A DNA stretch of 38,995 nucleotides from an uncultured Metabacillus sp. (GCF_947503125.1 NZ_CANNCR010000042.1:1-38995), one strand, 5' to 3'; counted from the first letter of the stretch, positions 1 through 9,519 are shown. Translations and numbers: made by a program. The notes: generated from the letters alone by a model not told the origin.

Positions 1-45
1 ATGGAATAGAGTACAAGCTATCGGATATTCGCTAGACAAAAAAGG

Positions 46-73
46 ACCGGGCGGTTTTTGCCCGGTTTTTCTT
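46..73 (+). terminator. Rho-independent terminator of an upstream gene
   Basis: A seven-base stem (ACCGGGC with GCCCGGT) around a GGTTTTT loop runs directly into a T-rich tract. It would end a plus-strand transcript entering from outside the window. No gene end is visible before it. Confidence 0.75.
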
Positions 74-222
74 ATGACTTTTTACGATTTAGGTCTTGAT
101 AAATAACGAAATTACATCAGTTTTTCCTGAAGGTACAAGAAGGATCGCGAATCTTAGTTCATTGTTTTCAAACAGAAAATTAATTCATATAGGTATATTA
201 ATAGGGCTGAAAGAACTAGCCT

Positions 223-1179
223 TTGTTAGAGGTGAAATTAGTCTTGAATATCAATCAATTATTATCGGGGAAAACAGCTTTAAACAAATATCTTCACCAT
301 ATATCCCATCATGAAGTTTCTCTTCATGTTCATTATTGGGGTGTTATGCCTAGTCATTACAATACTTCTCTTCATAAACATTCTTTCTATGAAGTATGTT
401 TTGTTGTAGATGGGGAAGGTGAATATTTAGAATGTGATTCAACGTATAAGTTACAAAAAAATAAATTATTTCTTTCAAAACCTAATGTTTTACATCAAAT
501 TAAGAGTGAAAGAGGATTATTTCTTATCTATATTGGATTTGAATTAATAGATCCTGAGTCTAGTGAAAAATGGATAGAAATTATGGAGCAAATTGAGGAA
601 TGCAATGAGATCATGATCGATGTTGAAGAGGGAGCGCCTTTTGTGTTGCTTTGGGAATCTTTGCTTTTACAGGCTTCAAGAAGTGAGCATCCTTTCTTTG
701 GAGAGATACTTACAAATACATCATATTCCCTCATTCTTTCTTTACTCGAAAGATTTAGTCCAATGCTTGCTAATAGATCAAATCCAAAAGACTCAGAAGA
801 AGAGATTTCACAAATTTTAAGTCAAGCAATGTTGTATATTCAAGATAATTTATCAGGCACATTAAAGCTTAGTGATCTTGCGAAACATTTACATATTTCT
901 AGTCGGCACTTAACCAGGCTTTTCGTAAAAGAGCTTGGAGTCAGTTATTCGGAGTATGTAAAAAACGAAAGAATTCAAAAAGCAGCTTTACTCCTTAAAA
1001 CCACTAATTTAAGTATCAGGCAGATTAGTGAAAAAACAGGTTTTAAAAATGTTCATTATTTTACTCGTGTGTTTGCCGCTACAGTTAGACATCCTCCTGG
1101 TATTTATCGGACACTCTATACGGATCAAGAGCAATTGACATTTTCAGAAAAAGAGAAACCCTCACAATTCCCTGAGTGA
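223..1179 (+). CDS. AraC-family transcriptional regulator with cupin sensor domain
   Basis: A 318-residue regulator. The N-terminal half has an AraC-type cupin (HKHSFYEVCFVVDGEGEY, around residues 50-70) that normally binds a sugar or polyol. The C-terminal ~100 residues form the double helix-turn-helix (LSDLAKHLHISSRHLTRLF, then IRQISEKTGFKNVHYFTRVF). The usual PxxYR ending is present as PPGIYR. The TTG at 223 has a poor ribosome site and the in-frame GTG at 232 is an alternative, so the start is uncertain. It lies upstream of, and co-directional with, an inositol-type catabolic operon, which it probably controls (inference). From memory, B. subtilis yfiF-yfiG-yfiH-yfiI has a similar composition. 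Its stop codon lies inside its own terminator. Confidence 0.85.
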   Translation: MLEVKLVLNINQLLSGKTALNKYLHHISHHEVSLHVHYWGVMPSHYNTSLHKHSFYEVCFVVDGEGEYLECDSTYKLQKNKLFLSKPNVLHQIKSERGLFLIYIGFELIDPESSEKWIEIMEQIEECNEIMIDVEEGAPFVLLWESLLLQASRSEHPFFGEILTNTSYSLILSLLERFSPMLANRSNPKDSEEEISQILSQAMLYIQDNLSGTLKLSDLAKHLHISSRHLTRLFVKELGVSYSEYVKNERIQKAALLLKTTNLSIRQISEKTGFKNVHYFTRVFAATVRHPPGIYRTLYTDQEQLTFSEKEKPSQFPE

Positions 1180-1189
1180 GGGTTTTTGT
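1156..1189 (+). terminator. Terminator of the AraC-type gene
   Basis: AAACCCTCAC pairs with GTGAGGGTTT and is followed by a T-rich run. The last codons and the stop codon of the araC-type gene form the loop and part of the right arm. Confidence 0.85.
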
Positions 1190-1263
1190 TTGTGCTACCA
1201 GAAAATATAATAATTTTTCATTAGGACTTGGCGACAAGCCGGATTTTTCTAAAAAGGGAAGGA

Positions 1264-1453
1264 AAGAAAATTTTAACATAGTTTTTGTGTCTAGCTCCAG
1301 GCGCCGTCGGCGAAGCACAGGACGTGCAAGTGCAGTCAAGAGATAAGGCCTCCATAGTTTTTGACTGCCTCAAGGGTCTAGTCAAATCGGAATGGAAGGT
1401 AAAAGAACACCTTCTTTCCGATTCGCCAAATGCTTAGCGCCTTTCGGTTTTCT
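1264..1453 (+). repeat. Dispersed structured repeat, copy 1
   Basis: About 190 bp, closely matching 8959-9158 and, inverted, 11970-12175. Shared blocks are GTGTCTAGCTCCAG near the left end, GCAC-N5-GTGC, a GCAGTCAA / TTGACTGC stem, CTAGTCAA, a long hairpin (1385-1400 with 1409-1423), and AATGCTTAGCGCC near the right end. It sits between the araC-type gene and the iol-type operon and has no ORF of its own. It is a repeat family typical of Bacillus intergenic regions. I do not know a formal name or function. Confidence 0.85.
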
Positions 1454-1563
1454 TATTTAACGAATTATGTCCTTAAAGTATAAAACAGTCGTCTATTTTG
1501 TGTAAATACATCTAATTAAATGCTGTATATAATCATATTAGAAACAATCTTTCCACTAACAAA

Positions 1564-1577
1564 TGATAACGATTACA
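1564..1577 (+). promoter_or_regulatory. cre site (CcpA operator)
   Basis: TGATAACGATTACA matches the catabolite-responsive-element consensus TGWNANCGNTNWCA at every position. It lies about 120 bp upstream of the predicted promoter of the iol-type operon. This suggests catabolite control by CcpA. The distance leaves open whether it acts on that promoter or on another one between 1580 and 1690. Confidence 0.65.
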
Positions 1578-1693
1578 CTTCCGATGTTATAGGGTTTTAT
1601 ACTTTTATATCCAATCTGTAAATATGTTGAATTTGGTATAGTTTTTGAGGGGAAATAGGATCATTTGATTCATAGAATGATTAAGGTGGTTTG

Positions 1694-1722
1694 TTGTGTC
1701 CTAAAAACATAAAGGGTATATA
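1694..1722 (+). promoter_or_regulatory. Possible sigma-A promoter of the iol-type operon
   Basis: TTGTGT and TATATA are separated by 17 bases, about 100 bp upstream of the first gene. The -35 box is only a partial match. The rest of the 1180-1824 gap holds the repeat copy and the cre site, and I saw no further gene in it. Confidence 0.4.
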
Positions 1723-1824
1723 TTATACTTAGTCAATGTTCCTGTAATGTCTATCTATATGTGGTTAGATTTTAATTAATTTTCATTTTACTTGTTAATA
1801 GAAGTACATTTAGGAGGAATGGAT

Positions 1825-2808
1825 ATGATGAAAACTGGATTAGTTACAGATATTTTAGGATACATGTCGTTTGAGGAAATGCTCGATACATGTGTTGAAA
1901 ATGGTATTGAATCCTTAGAGTTAGGGTGCGGAAATTGGTCAAAAGCTCCACATGTAAATCTAGATCTATTACTTGATAGCTCAATTGAACGAGAAAAGTT
2001 TTTAGATGCGATTAAAAGTAGAGGTCTTGAGATTGCTGCGTTGAACTGTTCAGGTAATCAACTGGAACCTACTGAAGAGGGTGATGCTCATAAAGCAGTT
2101 GTTGAAAAGACTTTTCGACTTGCAGGACTTTTAGGAGTAGAAACAATCGTCATGATGTCTGGTTGTCCAAGTGGAGGACCTAATGATGTGACACCAAACT
2201 GGTTAACACACCCTATCTTACCGGCACATTTTAAAACGCTTGATTGGCAATGGAATGAAGTGGCATTTCCATATTGGGAAAAGGCAGTAAAATGTGCGAA
2301 AGATTTTGGCGTGAAAAAGATCGCCATTGAAAACTTAGGATGTAATCTTGTTCATAATCCAGAAACTCTATTTAAACTAAGAAATGAAGTAGGGGATATG
2401 GTTGGAATGAATTTGGATCCAAGTCACTTATTTTGGATGGGGGGCGATCCTATTTCAGCTGCAAGAGAATTAGGGGATGCAATCTACCATGTACATGCAA
2501 AAGATGTTCGAATAGAAAGAGGTATTAATGAGATTAATGGGCTAATTGATGTAAAACCAATGGAAAGCTTCCAAACTCGTTCTTGGAATTATGTAGCACT
2601 TGGCTATGGTCATGACATTAGTTATTGGAAGGAGTTCTTCACTGTTGTGAAGATGACAGGTTATCAAGGACCGGTTGTTCTTGAAATGGAAGACTTAACG
2701 ATGGAACCCCTTACAGGAGTTAAGAAGTCTATGCATGTTCTTAAAGATGCGCTGCCAAGAGATTTCGAGAAAAGTAACTTAAGTACTTTCTCACTTGTTA
2801 AAAAATAA
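1825..2808 (+). CDS. Sugar phosphate isomerase/epimerase (xylose isomerase-like TIM barrel)
   Basis: About 327 residues of the AP-endonuclease-2/xylose-isomerase-like TIM-barrel family, to which IolE, IolH and IolI belong. Metal-ligand-type motifs visible are AIENLG (mid-protein Glu), MNLDPSHLFW (Asp and His), HVHAKD (His) and VLEMED (C-terminal Glu). It probably isomerises or epimerises an inosose or a related keto-sugar, and the exact reaction cannot be told. An upstream TTG at 1792 extends the frame. AGGAGG at 1812-1817, seven bases before ATGATG, argues for a start at 1825. It is the first gene of an operon with the dehydrogenase 19 bp downstream. Confidence 0.85.
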   Translation: MMKTGLVTDILGYMSFEEMLDTCVENGIESLELGCGNWSKAPHVNLDLLLDSSIEREKFLDAIKSRGLEIAALNCSGNQLEPTEEGDAHKAVVEKTFRLAGLLGVETIVMMSGCPSGGPNDVTPNWLTHPILPAHFKTLDWQWNEVAFPYWEKAVKCAKDFGVKKIAIENLGCNLVHNPETLFKLRNEVGDMVGMNLDPSHLFWMGGDPISAARELGDAIYHVHAKDVRIERGINEINGLIDVKPMESFQTRSWNYVALGYGHDISYWKEFFTVVKMTGYQGPVVLEMEDLTMEPLTGVKKSMHVLKDALPRDFEKSNLSTFSLVKK

Positions 2809-2815
2809 AACATAG

Positions 2816-3853
<1,038 letters not shown>

Positions 3854-3913
3854 TCGATTTCTGGGAGTTATAATCTGACGTGTAATTTAAAACGCGGTAG
3901 GAGGAAATTTCTT

Positions 3914-5323
3914 ATGAGTAAACAGGTAAATCAAACATCTTTTTTGCGAACAATCGTTTTAGTTTCGACATTCGGAGGGTTGCTTTTTGGATACGACACA
4001 GGTGTCATTAATGGCGCCTTGCCTTATATGTCTGAAGCTCTTGGTCTTAATTCGTATACTGAAGGTCTTGTTGCAAGTTCGCTTCTTTTTGGTGCTGCAC
4101 TAGGTGCGGTATTCGGCGGTCGACTCTCAGATTATTATGGCCGCCGCCAAAACATCCTTTATCTAGCGGTGTTGTTTTTTATTGCGGCACTTGGATGTAC
4201 GCTTGCTCCGAACGTTACTGTGATGATCATTTTTCGATTTTTACTCGGTTTAGCTGTTGGAGGCGCATCTGTCACAGTCCCAACATTTTTGGCAGAAATG
4301 TCACCTGCTGATAGTAGAGGAAGAATTGTTACGAAGAATGAATTAATGATTGTTAGCGGACAATTTTTGGCATTTGTGTTTAATGCTATTTTAGGTAATA
4401 TAATGGATGATAATGTGCATGTTTGGCGATATATGTTGGCCATTTCTGCCCTCCCGGCTTTATTCCTTTTCTTAGGTATGCTTAAGGTTCCAGAGAGCCC
4501 GCGTTGGCTTGTTTCAAAGGGGAAAAATGGAGACGCTTTCCGAATTTTACAGTTAATTAGGGAGGAGAAGCAGGCTAAATCAGAACTAAGTCAAATTGAG
4601 GATGCAATTTCTGCTGAGTCAAACCTCGAAAAAGCAACGATTAAGGACATGTCTATACCATGGATGCGCCGTATCGTATTTATCGGAATTGGAGTAGCTG
4701 TTGTGTCTCAAGTTACAGGTGTAAACTCAATCATGTATTATGGGACTGAGATTTTGAGAGATGCTGGCTTTGAAACATCTGCCGCGCTAATTGGTAACAC
4801 TGCGAATGGTTTAATTTCAGTATTAGCCACACTTGTCGGGATTTGGCTCCTAGATAAAGTAGGGCGTAGACCAATGATGCTTACTGGATTAACAGGAACG
4901 ACATCAGCCCTTCTTCTTATTGGAATACTCTCATTCACTCTTGAAGGATCAGCCGTACTTCCATATGTGATGTTAACATTAACCGTGACATTTTTAGCTT
5001 TTATGCAAGGAGCGATTGGACCAGTATTATGGGTCACACTTTCAGAAATATTTCCTTTGAGGTTGAGAGGTTTTGGAATGGGGATTAGCGTATTTTTCCT
5101 ATGGATAACTAACTTCTTTATCGGTTTGGCCTTCCCGATTATGCTCGATAAAATAGGACTTTCTACTACATTTCTTGCTTTTGCTGTGATAGGAATTGTG
5201 TCTCTCTTCTTCATTTATAAATATTTACCGGAAACAAAAGGACGATCACTTGAAGAAATTGAAGAGCACTTTCGTACCTATGATGAGCAAGATGTACTGT
5301 TAAAGAGAGCGAAAGAAATGTAA
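3914..5323 (+). CDS. iolT: myo-Inositol/proton symporter-like MFS transporter
   Basis: A 469-residue sugar-porter-family MFS protein with twelve predicted membrane segments. Family signatures visible are GGLLFGYDTGVINGALPYM in helix 1, GGRLSDYYGRR in loop 2-3, PESPRWLVSKG before the central loop, DKVGRRPMM in loop 8-9 and LPETKGRSLEEIEE at the C-terminus. From memory it matches B. subtilis IolT over nearly its whole length, so import of myo-inositol or a close relative is the best call. It is the third gene of the iol-type operon, 60 bp after iolG, with AGGAGG about nine bases before its ATG. No other iol pathway genes (iolB, C, D, E, A, J) are in the window. Confidence 0.85.
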   Translation: MSKQVNQTSFLRTIVLVSTFGGLLFGYDTGVINGALPYMSEALGLNSYTEGLVASSLLFGAALGAVFGGRLSDYYGRRQNILYLAVLFFIAALGCTLAPNVTVMIIFRFLLGLAVGGASVTVPTFLAEMSPADSRGRIVTKNELMIVSGQFLAFVFNAILGNIMDDNVHVWRYMLAISALPALFLFLGMLKVPESPRWLVSKGKNGDAFRILQLIREEKQAKSELSQIEDAISAESNLEKATIKDMSIPWMRRIVFIGIGVAVVSQVTGVNSIMYYGTEILRDAGFETSAALIGNTANGLISVLATLVGIWLLDKVGRRPMMLTGLTGTTSALLLIGILSFTLEGSAVLPYVMLTLTVTFLAFMQGAIGPVLWVTLSEIFPLRLRGFGMGISVFFLWITNFFIGLAFPIMLDKIGLSTTFLAFAVIGIVSLFFIYKYLPETKGRSLEEIEEHFRTYDEQDVLLKRAKEM

Positions 5324-5587
5324 CATCAGGAATATGGGTAATGCTTGCGGAAAAATTCTCAACTTATTTGTTTCAAAGCAAGTGATGTTATAAACATCAC
5401 ATTTGTTAAGAGGTAGTTACTTGAAAAAAGCCCGAATCTTGATTTTATTTTTTTACCATTAGCTGCATGATAACATGAGAAGAAGTAACACATAAAATTA
5501 ATTATCTGTATATTCAAATTATTTAAAATTATTTTGTAAACGTTCCCATATCATCCGTGTTAGTTAGGAAACTATTAGTAATGAGGT

Positions 5588-5625
5588 AAGCTTCAAATCT
5601 TATTTTGTAAGGTTTGAAGCTTTTA
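5588..5625 (+). terminator. Terminator after the iol-type operon (first)
   Basis: A 13-base stem with one G-T wobble (5588-5600 with 5611-5623) around a TATTTTGTAA loop, followed by a short T-rich tail. A weaker eight-base inverted repeat (GTGATGTT / AACATCAC, 5382-5400) lies closer to the iolT stop and may also slow transcription. Confidence 0.6.
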
Positions 5626-5648
5626 ACTTGATAATATTTATCTAAAAG

Positions 5649-5678
5649 GTGGAGACTGGTTACGGTTTCCACTTTTTT
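5649..5678 (+). terminator. Terminator after the iol-type operon (second)
   Basis: GTGGAGAC pairs with GTTTCCAC (one wobble) and is followed by six T residues. It lies 33 bp before the -35 box of the next operon and so insulates the two. Confidence 0.75.
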
Positions 5679-5710
5679 GCAAAATACTCTTGAAAACCCT
5701 TACATTATAA

Positions 5711-5739
5711 TTGACAAACGCTTACATTTTGAATAGAAT
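5711..5739 (+). promoter_or_regulatory. Sigma-A promoter of the first ABC importer operon
   Basis: A perfect TTGACA and a TAGAAT are separated by 17 bases, ending 56 bp before the lipoprotein gene. The spacer carries the cre-like sequence listed separately. Confidence 0.75.
5713..5726 (+). promoter_or_regulatory. cre-like operator inside the promoter
   Basis: GACAAACGCTTACA fits the cre consensus except at its two outermost left bases. It overlaps the -35 box and the spacer, a position suited to repression. The same AAACGCTTACA core recurs at 17595-17605 in front of the other sugar importer. A LacI-type repressor other than CcpA is also possible. Confidence 0.4.
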
Positions 5740-5795
5740 GAAAATTAACTTAGTTTATTGAGTATACATACTAACCTAACCGAGGAGGTAAAGCA

Positions 5796-7076
5796 ATGGG
5801 CAGAAAAGTGGCTTGGCCAAAGTTTTTCCTGATCATCGTTTGTTTCACTGTTATCGTCTGGGCTTCGGGTTGTTCTCAGAGCTCGAGCGGGGAATCATCA
5901 GACAATAAGCTGACTGTGTGGTTATGGCCTGGAATGGGAATTGAAGATCAGATTAAGCAATATGCGGAAGAAAATGATATTGAAATAGAAATCCAACTTG
6001 CTGAATTTAATGACGTGCATAATAATTTAACCACTGCATTGGCTGCAGGAAGTGGGGCGCCGGATGTCGCGGCAATTGAAGTAAAAGGGATTGTGAAGTA
6101 TTTGGATTATCCGGAACATTTTTATAACTTACTAGATTTTGGGGCCGATGAAGTGAGCAGTGATTATTTTGATTGGAAATGGAAGCAAGCGATGACGCCG
6201 GACGGTAAAGCGGTGATCGGCCTGCCGACAGACATTGGGCCGCAAGCGATGGCCTATCGAACCGATGTGTTTGAGGCAGCGGGATTGCCTACTGATCGAG
6301 AAGAGGTTGCACAACTGATTCAAACGTGGGATGACTACCTTGAGATAGGCGAACAAATTAAAGAAAAGACAGGCAAGGCAATGATTGATAATGCAAGTGC
6401 GCTTTATTCTGTCATTGAAGGCCAGGGCAAAGAAAAGTATTACGATGAAAATGGACAAGTCATCGTCAGCAAAAATCCCCAACTTAAAAAAGCGTATGAC
6501 TACACGATGCAACTCATTGAAAAGGACCTTTCTGCAAGTTTCGATGGCGGGTCTACGGAATGGGGCACAGGCTTAACGAACGGCGACTTTGCTACGGTCA
6601 TGATGCCTGCATGGCAGATGGTGTCTGTGAAAGCAAATGCACCAAATGCTGACGGAAAGTGGGATCTAACACAAATACCAGAAGGTTCAGGGAATCAGGG
6701 AGGATCTTTTCTCACCATACCAAAACAATCCGATAATCCAGAAGAAGCGTATAAGTTAATTAAGTGGTTGCTTTCACCTGAGCAGCAGCAGGTAACGTTT
6801 GAAGAAAAAGGAAACTTTCCTTCTACCCCAGAAACATATGAAACGGAAGCTCTTCAAAATTTCACGGATGATTACTTTAGCGGTGCTCCTGTAGGAAAAA
6901 TCTATGCTCAAGCTGCCGAAAGAGTAAAACCGGTTATCGAGGGTAAAAATTCAATTAATATTGAGAAAATCATGACAGATGCCGTTGTAAGGGTTGAAGA
7001 TGGGCTTCAGCGATCAGAGGAAAGCTGGGAAAGAGCGATGGATAAGCTGAAGAGATACGAAGAGCTAGACAATTAA
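5796..7076 (+). CDS. CUT1-type sugar ABC transporter substrate-binding lipoprotein
   Basis: A 426-residue extracellular solute-binding protein of family 1. The signal peptide ends in the lipobox WASGC, with the lipidated cysteine at residue 26. A Ser-rich linker and the alpha/beta periplasmic-binding fold follow, with VWLWPG near the start and GGSFLTIPKQ in the C-terminal lobe. It would sit on the outer face of the membrane and deliver an oligosaccharide to the two permeases encoded 47 and 1015 bp downstream. The substrate cannot be told from sequence. No glycosidase, kinase or regulator is adjacent, unlike the lac-type locus further on. GAGGAGGT lies about eight bases upstream of the ATG. 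Confidence 0.88.
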   Translation: MGRKVAWPKFFLIIVCFTVIVWASGCSQSSSGESSDNKLTVWLWPGMGIEDQIKQYAEENDIEIEIQLAEFNDVHNNLTTALAAGSGAPDVAAIEVKGIVKYLDYPEHFYNLLDFGADEVSSDYFDWKWKQAMTPDGKAVIGLPTDIGPQAMAYRTDVFEAAGLPTDREEVAQLIQTWDDYLEIGEQIKEKTGKAMIDNASALYSVIEGQGKEKYYDENGQVIVSKNPQLKKAYDYTMQLIEKDLSASFDGGSTEWGTGLTNGDFATVMMPAWQMVSVKANAPNADGKWDLTQIPEGSGNQGGSFLTIPKQSDNPEEAYKLIKWLLSPEQQQVTFEEKGNFPSTPETYETEALQNFTDDYFSGAPVGKIYAQAAERVKPVIEGKNSINIEKIMTDAVVRVEDGLQRSEESWERAMDKLKRYEELDN

Positions 7077-7123
7077 TTCTATTATTCACAGAATTTTTCA
7101 TTGAAGAAAGGGTGGAGGATAGT

Positions 7124-8077
7124 ATGAGTGTCAACATTGAACTGGACAAGAATCGAAAACAAATCGCTCAACAGAAAAAGAGCCGGGGGCAATTATCCCA
7201 GCGAACGAAGGATCATATATCCGGTTATCTTTATATTTCCCCGTTTTTTATTCTATTTGGAATTTTTGGGGTTTTCCCTCTCGTCTATACTGCCTTTATT
7301 TCATTTCACGATTGGAATATCCTTGGCGGTAAAGAGTTTATCGGAATCAATAACTATGCTGTTTTATTTTCCGACCCGGTTTTTTGGATTTCCATTCGAA
7401 ATACGTTTAGTATTTGGATCCTTTCGACATTGCCTCAATTATTTATAGCGTTAGTACTGGCATTTATTTTGAATCAAGCGTTTATAAAAGGAAAACAGTT
7501 TTTCCGGCTTTCCATCTTTTTGCCTAATATTACTTCCATTGTAGCAGTAGCCATTATCTTTTCTTCGATTTTCGGTGAGCAATATGGCATTCTCAACTAC
7601 TTGCTCTCCTTAATAGGAATCGATCCGATCAATTGGAAAGGCTCAACACTTGCTACTCATATTGCAATTGCTTCAATGGTGATGTGGAGATGGACAGGCT
7701 ATAATGCCATCATCTATTTGGCCGCTTTGCAAAGTATCTCGAAGGATTTATATGAAGCAGCAACGATTGACGGAGCAAGCAAAACACAGCAATTCTTTCA
7801 TATCACGATCCCAATGATCCGACCTATGATCATCTTTACCGTTATCTTATCAACCATTGGCGGTTTGCAAATTTTTGCGGAACCACTAATGTTTTCTGGA
7901 TTGGGCGGCGGTGCTATGGAGCAAGGGTTAACGATTACACTTTACCTTTATGAAGAGGCCTTTGTCAGGGATTCATTTGGGTATGCATCATCGATCGCAT
8001 GGGTGTTATTCTTGATTATCGTTCTGTTCTCGTTATTTAATTTATTCTTAACAAACAGGATAAAATCTGCAGACTAG
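7124..8077 (+). CDS. CUT1 ABC transporter permease (MalF type)
   Basis: About 317 residues with six predicted membrane helices. The cytoplasmic coupling loop contains the EAA motif (EAATIDGASKTQQFFHITIP, near residue 215) that contacts the ATPase. A long hydrophilic N-terminus precedes the first helix (SGYLYISPFFILFGIFG). A GTG at 7112 is in frame, but GGAGG at 7114-7118 favours the ATG at 7124. It pairs with the next gene to form the membrane channel. Confidence 0.9.
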   Translation: MSVNIELDKNRKQIAQQKKSRGQLSQRTKDHISGYLYISPFFILFGIFGVFPLVYTAFISFHDWNILGGKEFIGINNYAVLFSDPVFWISIRNTFSIWILSTLPQLFIALVLAFILNQAFIKGKQFFRLSIFLPNITSIVAVAIIFSSIFGEQYGILNYLLSLIGIDPINWKGSTLATHIAIASMVMWRWTGYNAIIYLAALQSISKDLYEAATIDGASKTQQFFHITIPMIRPMIIFTVILSTIGGLQIFAEPLMFSGLGGGAMEQGLTITLYLYEEAFVRDSFGYASSIAWVLFLIIVLFSLFNLFLTNRIKSAD

Positions 8078-8091
8078 GAGGAAGAGGATCT

Positions 8092-8934
8092 ATGAAAGAG
8101 GTTGGTGTATCAAAATTTTCGTTCGGCAGACAAATAACCTATGGTTTTTTAATCATCATAACCATTCTATCCATATTTCCGTTTTATTGGATGTTTGTTA
8201 TAGGATCAAATCAAACTTCTGCAGTTAATAGCTTTCCACCAAAGATGATCCCGGGTACTGACTTTTTTGAAAATGCGGCAAAGGTCTTTAATAATATTGA
8301 CTTTTTAGCTGCGATCACAAATTCATTTATCGCGTCAACGGCGATTACCATTTCGGTGCTGTTCTTTTGTTCGCTTGCGGGATTCGCGTTTGCGAAATTG
8401 CATTTTAAGGGGCGGAACTATCTGTTTATTTTTGTTATTGCGACCATGATGGTTCCTACTCAATTAGGGCTTATACCGTCCTACATGATTGTAAGTAAAT
8501 TAGGCTGGATTAACTCCTTAAACGCCGTTATCGTTCCAGGGATGGTCAATGCATTCGGTGTCTTCTGGATGAGGCAATACATTTCATCGACGATTCCTGA
8601 TGAATTGCTTGATGCAGGAAGAATCGACGGATGTTCGAATTTTCGTTTGTTCTGGAATATAACGGTTCCTGCTGTACGCCCTGCAATTGCGACATTAGGG
8701 TTAATCACATTTATGAATGTTTGGAATGACTTCCTCTGGCCATTGGTCGTATTGAAAGACCGGAGCGTTCATACAATCCAAATTGCGCTCAGAACACTGA
8801 ATAGCGCTTATTTCCAAGACTTTTCAATGATTTTAGCCGGGACATTCATGGCCACGATCCCAATATTAATCGTATTTTTACTTTTCAGTAAGCATTTTAT
8901 AGCAGGACTCACAGAAGGATCTGTGAAACATTAG
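8092..8934 (+). CDS. CUT1 ABC transporter permease (MalG type)
   Basis: A 280-residue permease with six membrane helices. Its EAA-like loop reads DAGRIDGCSNFRLFWNITVP near residue 175. It starts 14 bp after its partner, with AGGAGG overlapping the preceding stop codon, so the two are probably translationally coupled. No ATP-binding subunit is encoded here. CUT1 importers of Bacillaceae commonly share one MsmX-type ATPase encoded elsewhere. Confidence 0.9.
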   Translation: MKEVGVSKFSFGRQITYGFLIIITILSIFPFYWMFVIGSNQTSAVNSFPPKMIPGTDFFENAAKVFNNIDFLAAITNSFIASTAITISVLFFCSLAGFAFAKLHFKGRNYLFIFVIATMMVPTQLGLIPSYMIVSKLGWINSLNAVIVPGMVNAFGVFWMRQYISSTIPDELLDAGRIDGCSNFRLFWNITVPAVRPAIATLGLITFMNVWNDFLWPLVVLKDRSVHTIQIALRTLNSAYFQDFSMILAGTFMATIPILIVFLLFSKHFIAGLTEGSVKH

Positions 8935-8958
8935 TGAAGAGAAAAAGGTTGGGAAGTA

Positions 8959-9158
8959 TAAAATTTTAACCTAGTTTTAGTGTCTAGCTCCAGGCGCCAT
9001 CGGCGAAGCACAGGATGTGCAAGTGCAGTCAAGAGATAAGGACATCGCGTTTTTGACTGCCTCAAGGGTCTAGTCAAATAGGAATTGAAGGGAAAGAACA
9101 CCTTCTATTCCTATTCGCCTTATGCTTGTCGCCGAATGCTAAGCGCCTTGCGCTTCTC
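8959..9158 (+). repeat. Dispersed structured repeat, copy 2
   Basis: Same family and orientation as the copy at 1264-1453. The long hairpin is 9077-9091 with 9101-9115 (14 of 15 positions pair). Relative to copy 1, base-pair changes in this stem are compensated. It lies directly downstream of the permease gene, in a convergent intergenic region. Confidence 0.85.
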
Positions 9159-9206
9159 TTAGTAACTAACAGATAGTTAAGTTGAATAAGAATTGAATAA
9201 GCAGCT

Positions 9207-9236
9207 AAAAGGATCTTCCAAGCAGAAGATCCTTTT
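9207..9236. terminator. Bidirectional terminator
   Basis: A perfect 12-base inverted repeat (AAAAGGATCTTC / GAAGATCCTTTT) with a six-base loop. It can serve the ABC operon on the plus strand and the small gene ending at 9280 on the minus strand. The 18 bases 9200-9217 recur exactly at 11217-11234 in another terminator. Confidence 0.8.
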
Positions 9237-9279
9237 CAGTACCGTTAATACCTCATTGTGTTAATTAAAAGTGAATATA

Positions 9280-9519
9280 CTATACATGATCTTTTAATTC
9301 ATCCATTAATTGTCGAGAACGTTTAGCATTGCCTTCAGCAAAATTTCGCAATCGGTTTTGTAGTTCTTCATTGTCATGAATGCGTTCCGCCGTGATCAAG
9401 TATGTTTTCATCATTTCATTTTCTCTTTCTAAAGACATTTGTAAGATTTGTTTTAGTGACTTCTTAGATAATTCGTCTTCGTTGTCATCATCACGATCAT
9501 AATCCAGTTCGTGGTTCAT
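9280..9519 (-). CDS. Small acidic helical protein of unknown function
   Basis: A 79-residue protein. A very acidic N-terminus (YDRDDDNEDE) is followed by two long amphipathic helices with EREN and AERI patterns, faintly like half of a ferritin-like bundle. There are no cysteines, signal peptide or membrane segment. A perfect AGGAGG sits six bases before the ATG, which supports it as a real gene. It is a single-gene unit ended by the hairpin at 9207-9236. I do not recognise the family. Confidence 0.7.
   Translation of the reverse strand: MNHELDYDRDDDNEDELSKKSLKQILQMSLERENEMMKTYLITAERIHDNEELQNRLRNFAEGNAKRSRQLMDELKDHV

Noticed and set aside
96-314. 72-codon ORF at the window start
   Set aside because: Composition and overlap with the AraC-type gene suggest chance, and no ribosome site is seen.
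4738-5214. 158-codon minus-strand ORF inside iolT
   Set aside because: It is antisense to a strongly conserved transporter gene, with no ribosome site or domain.
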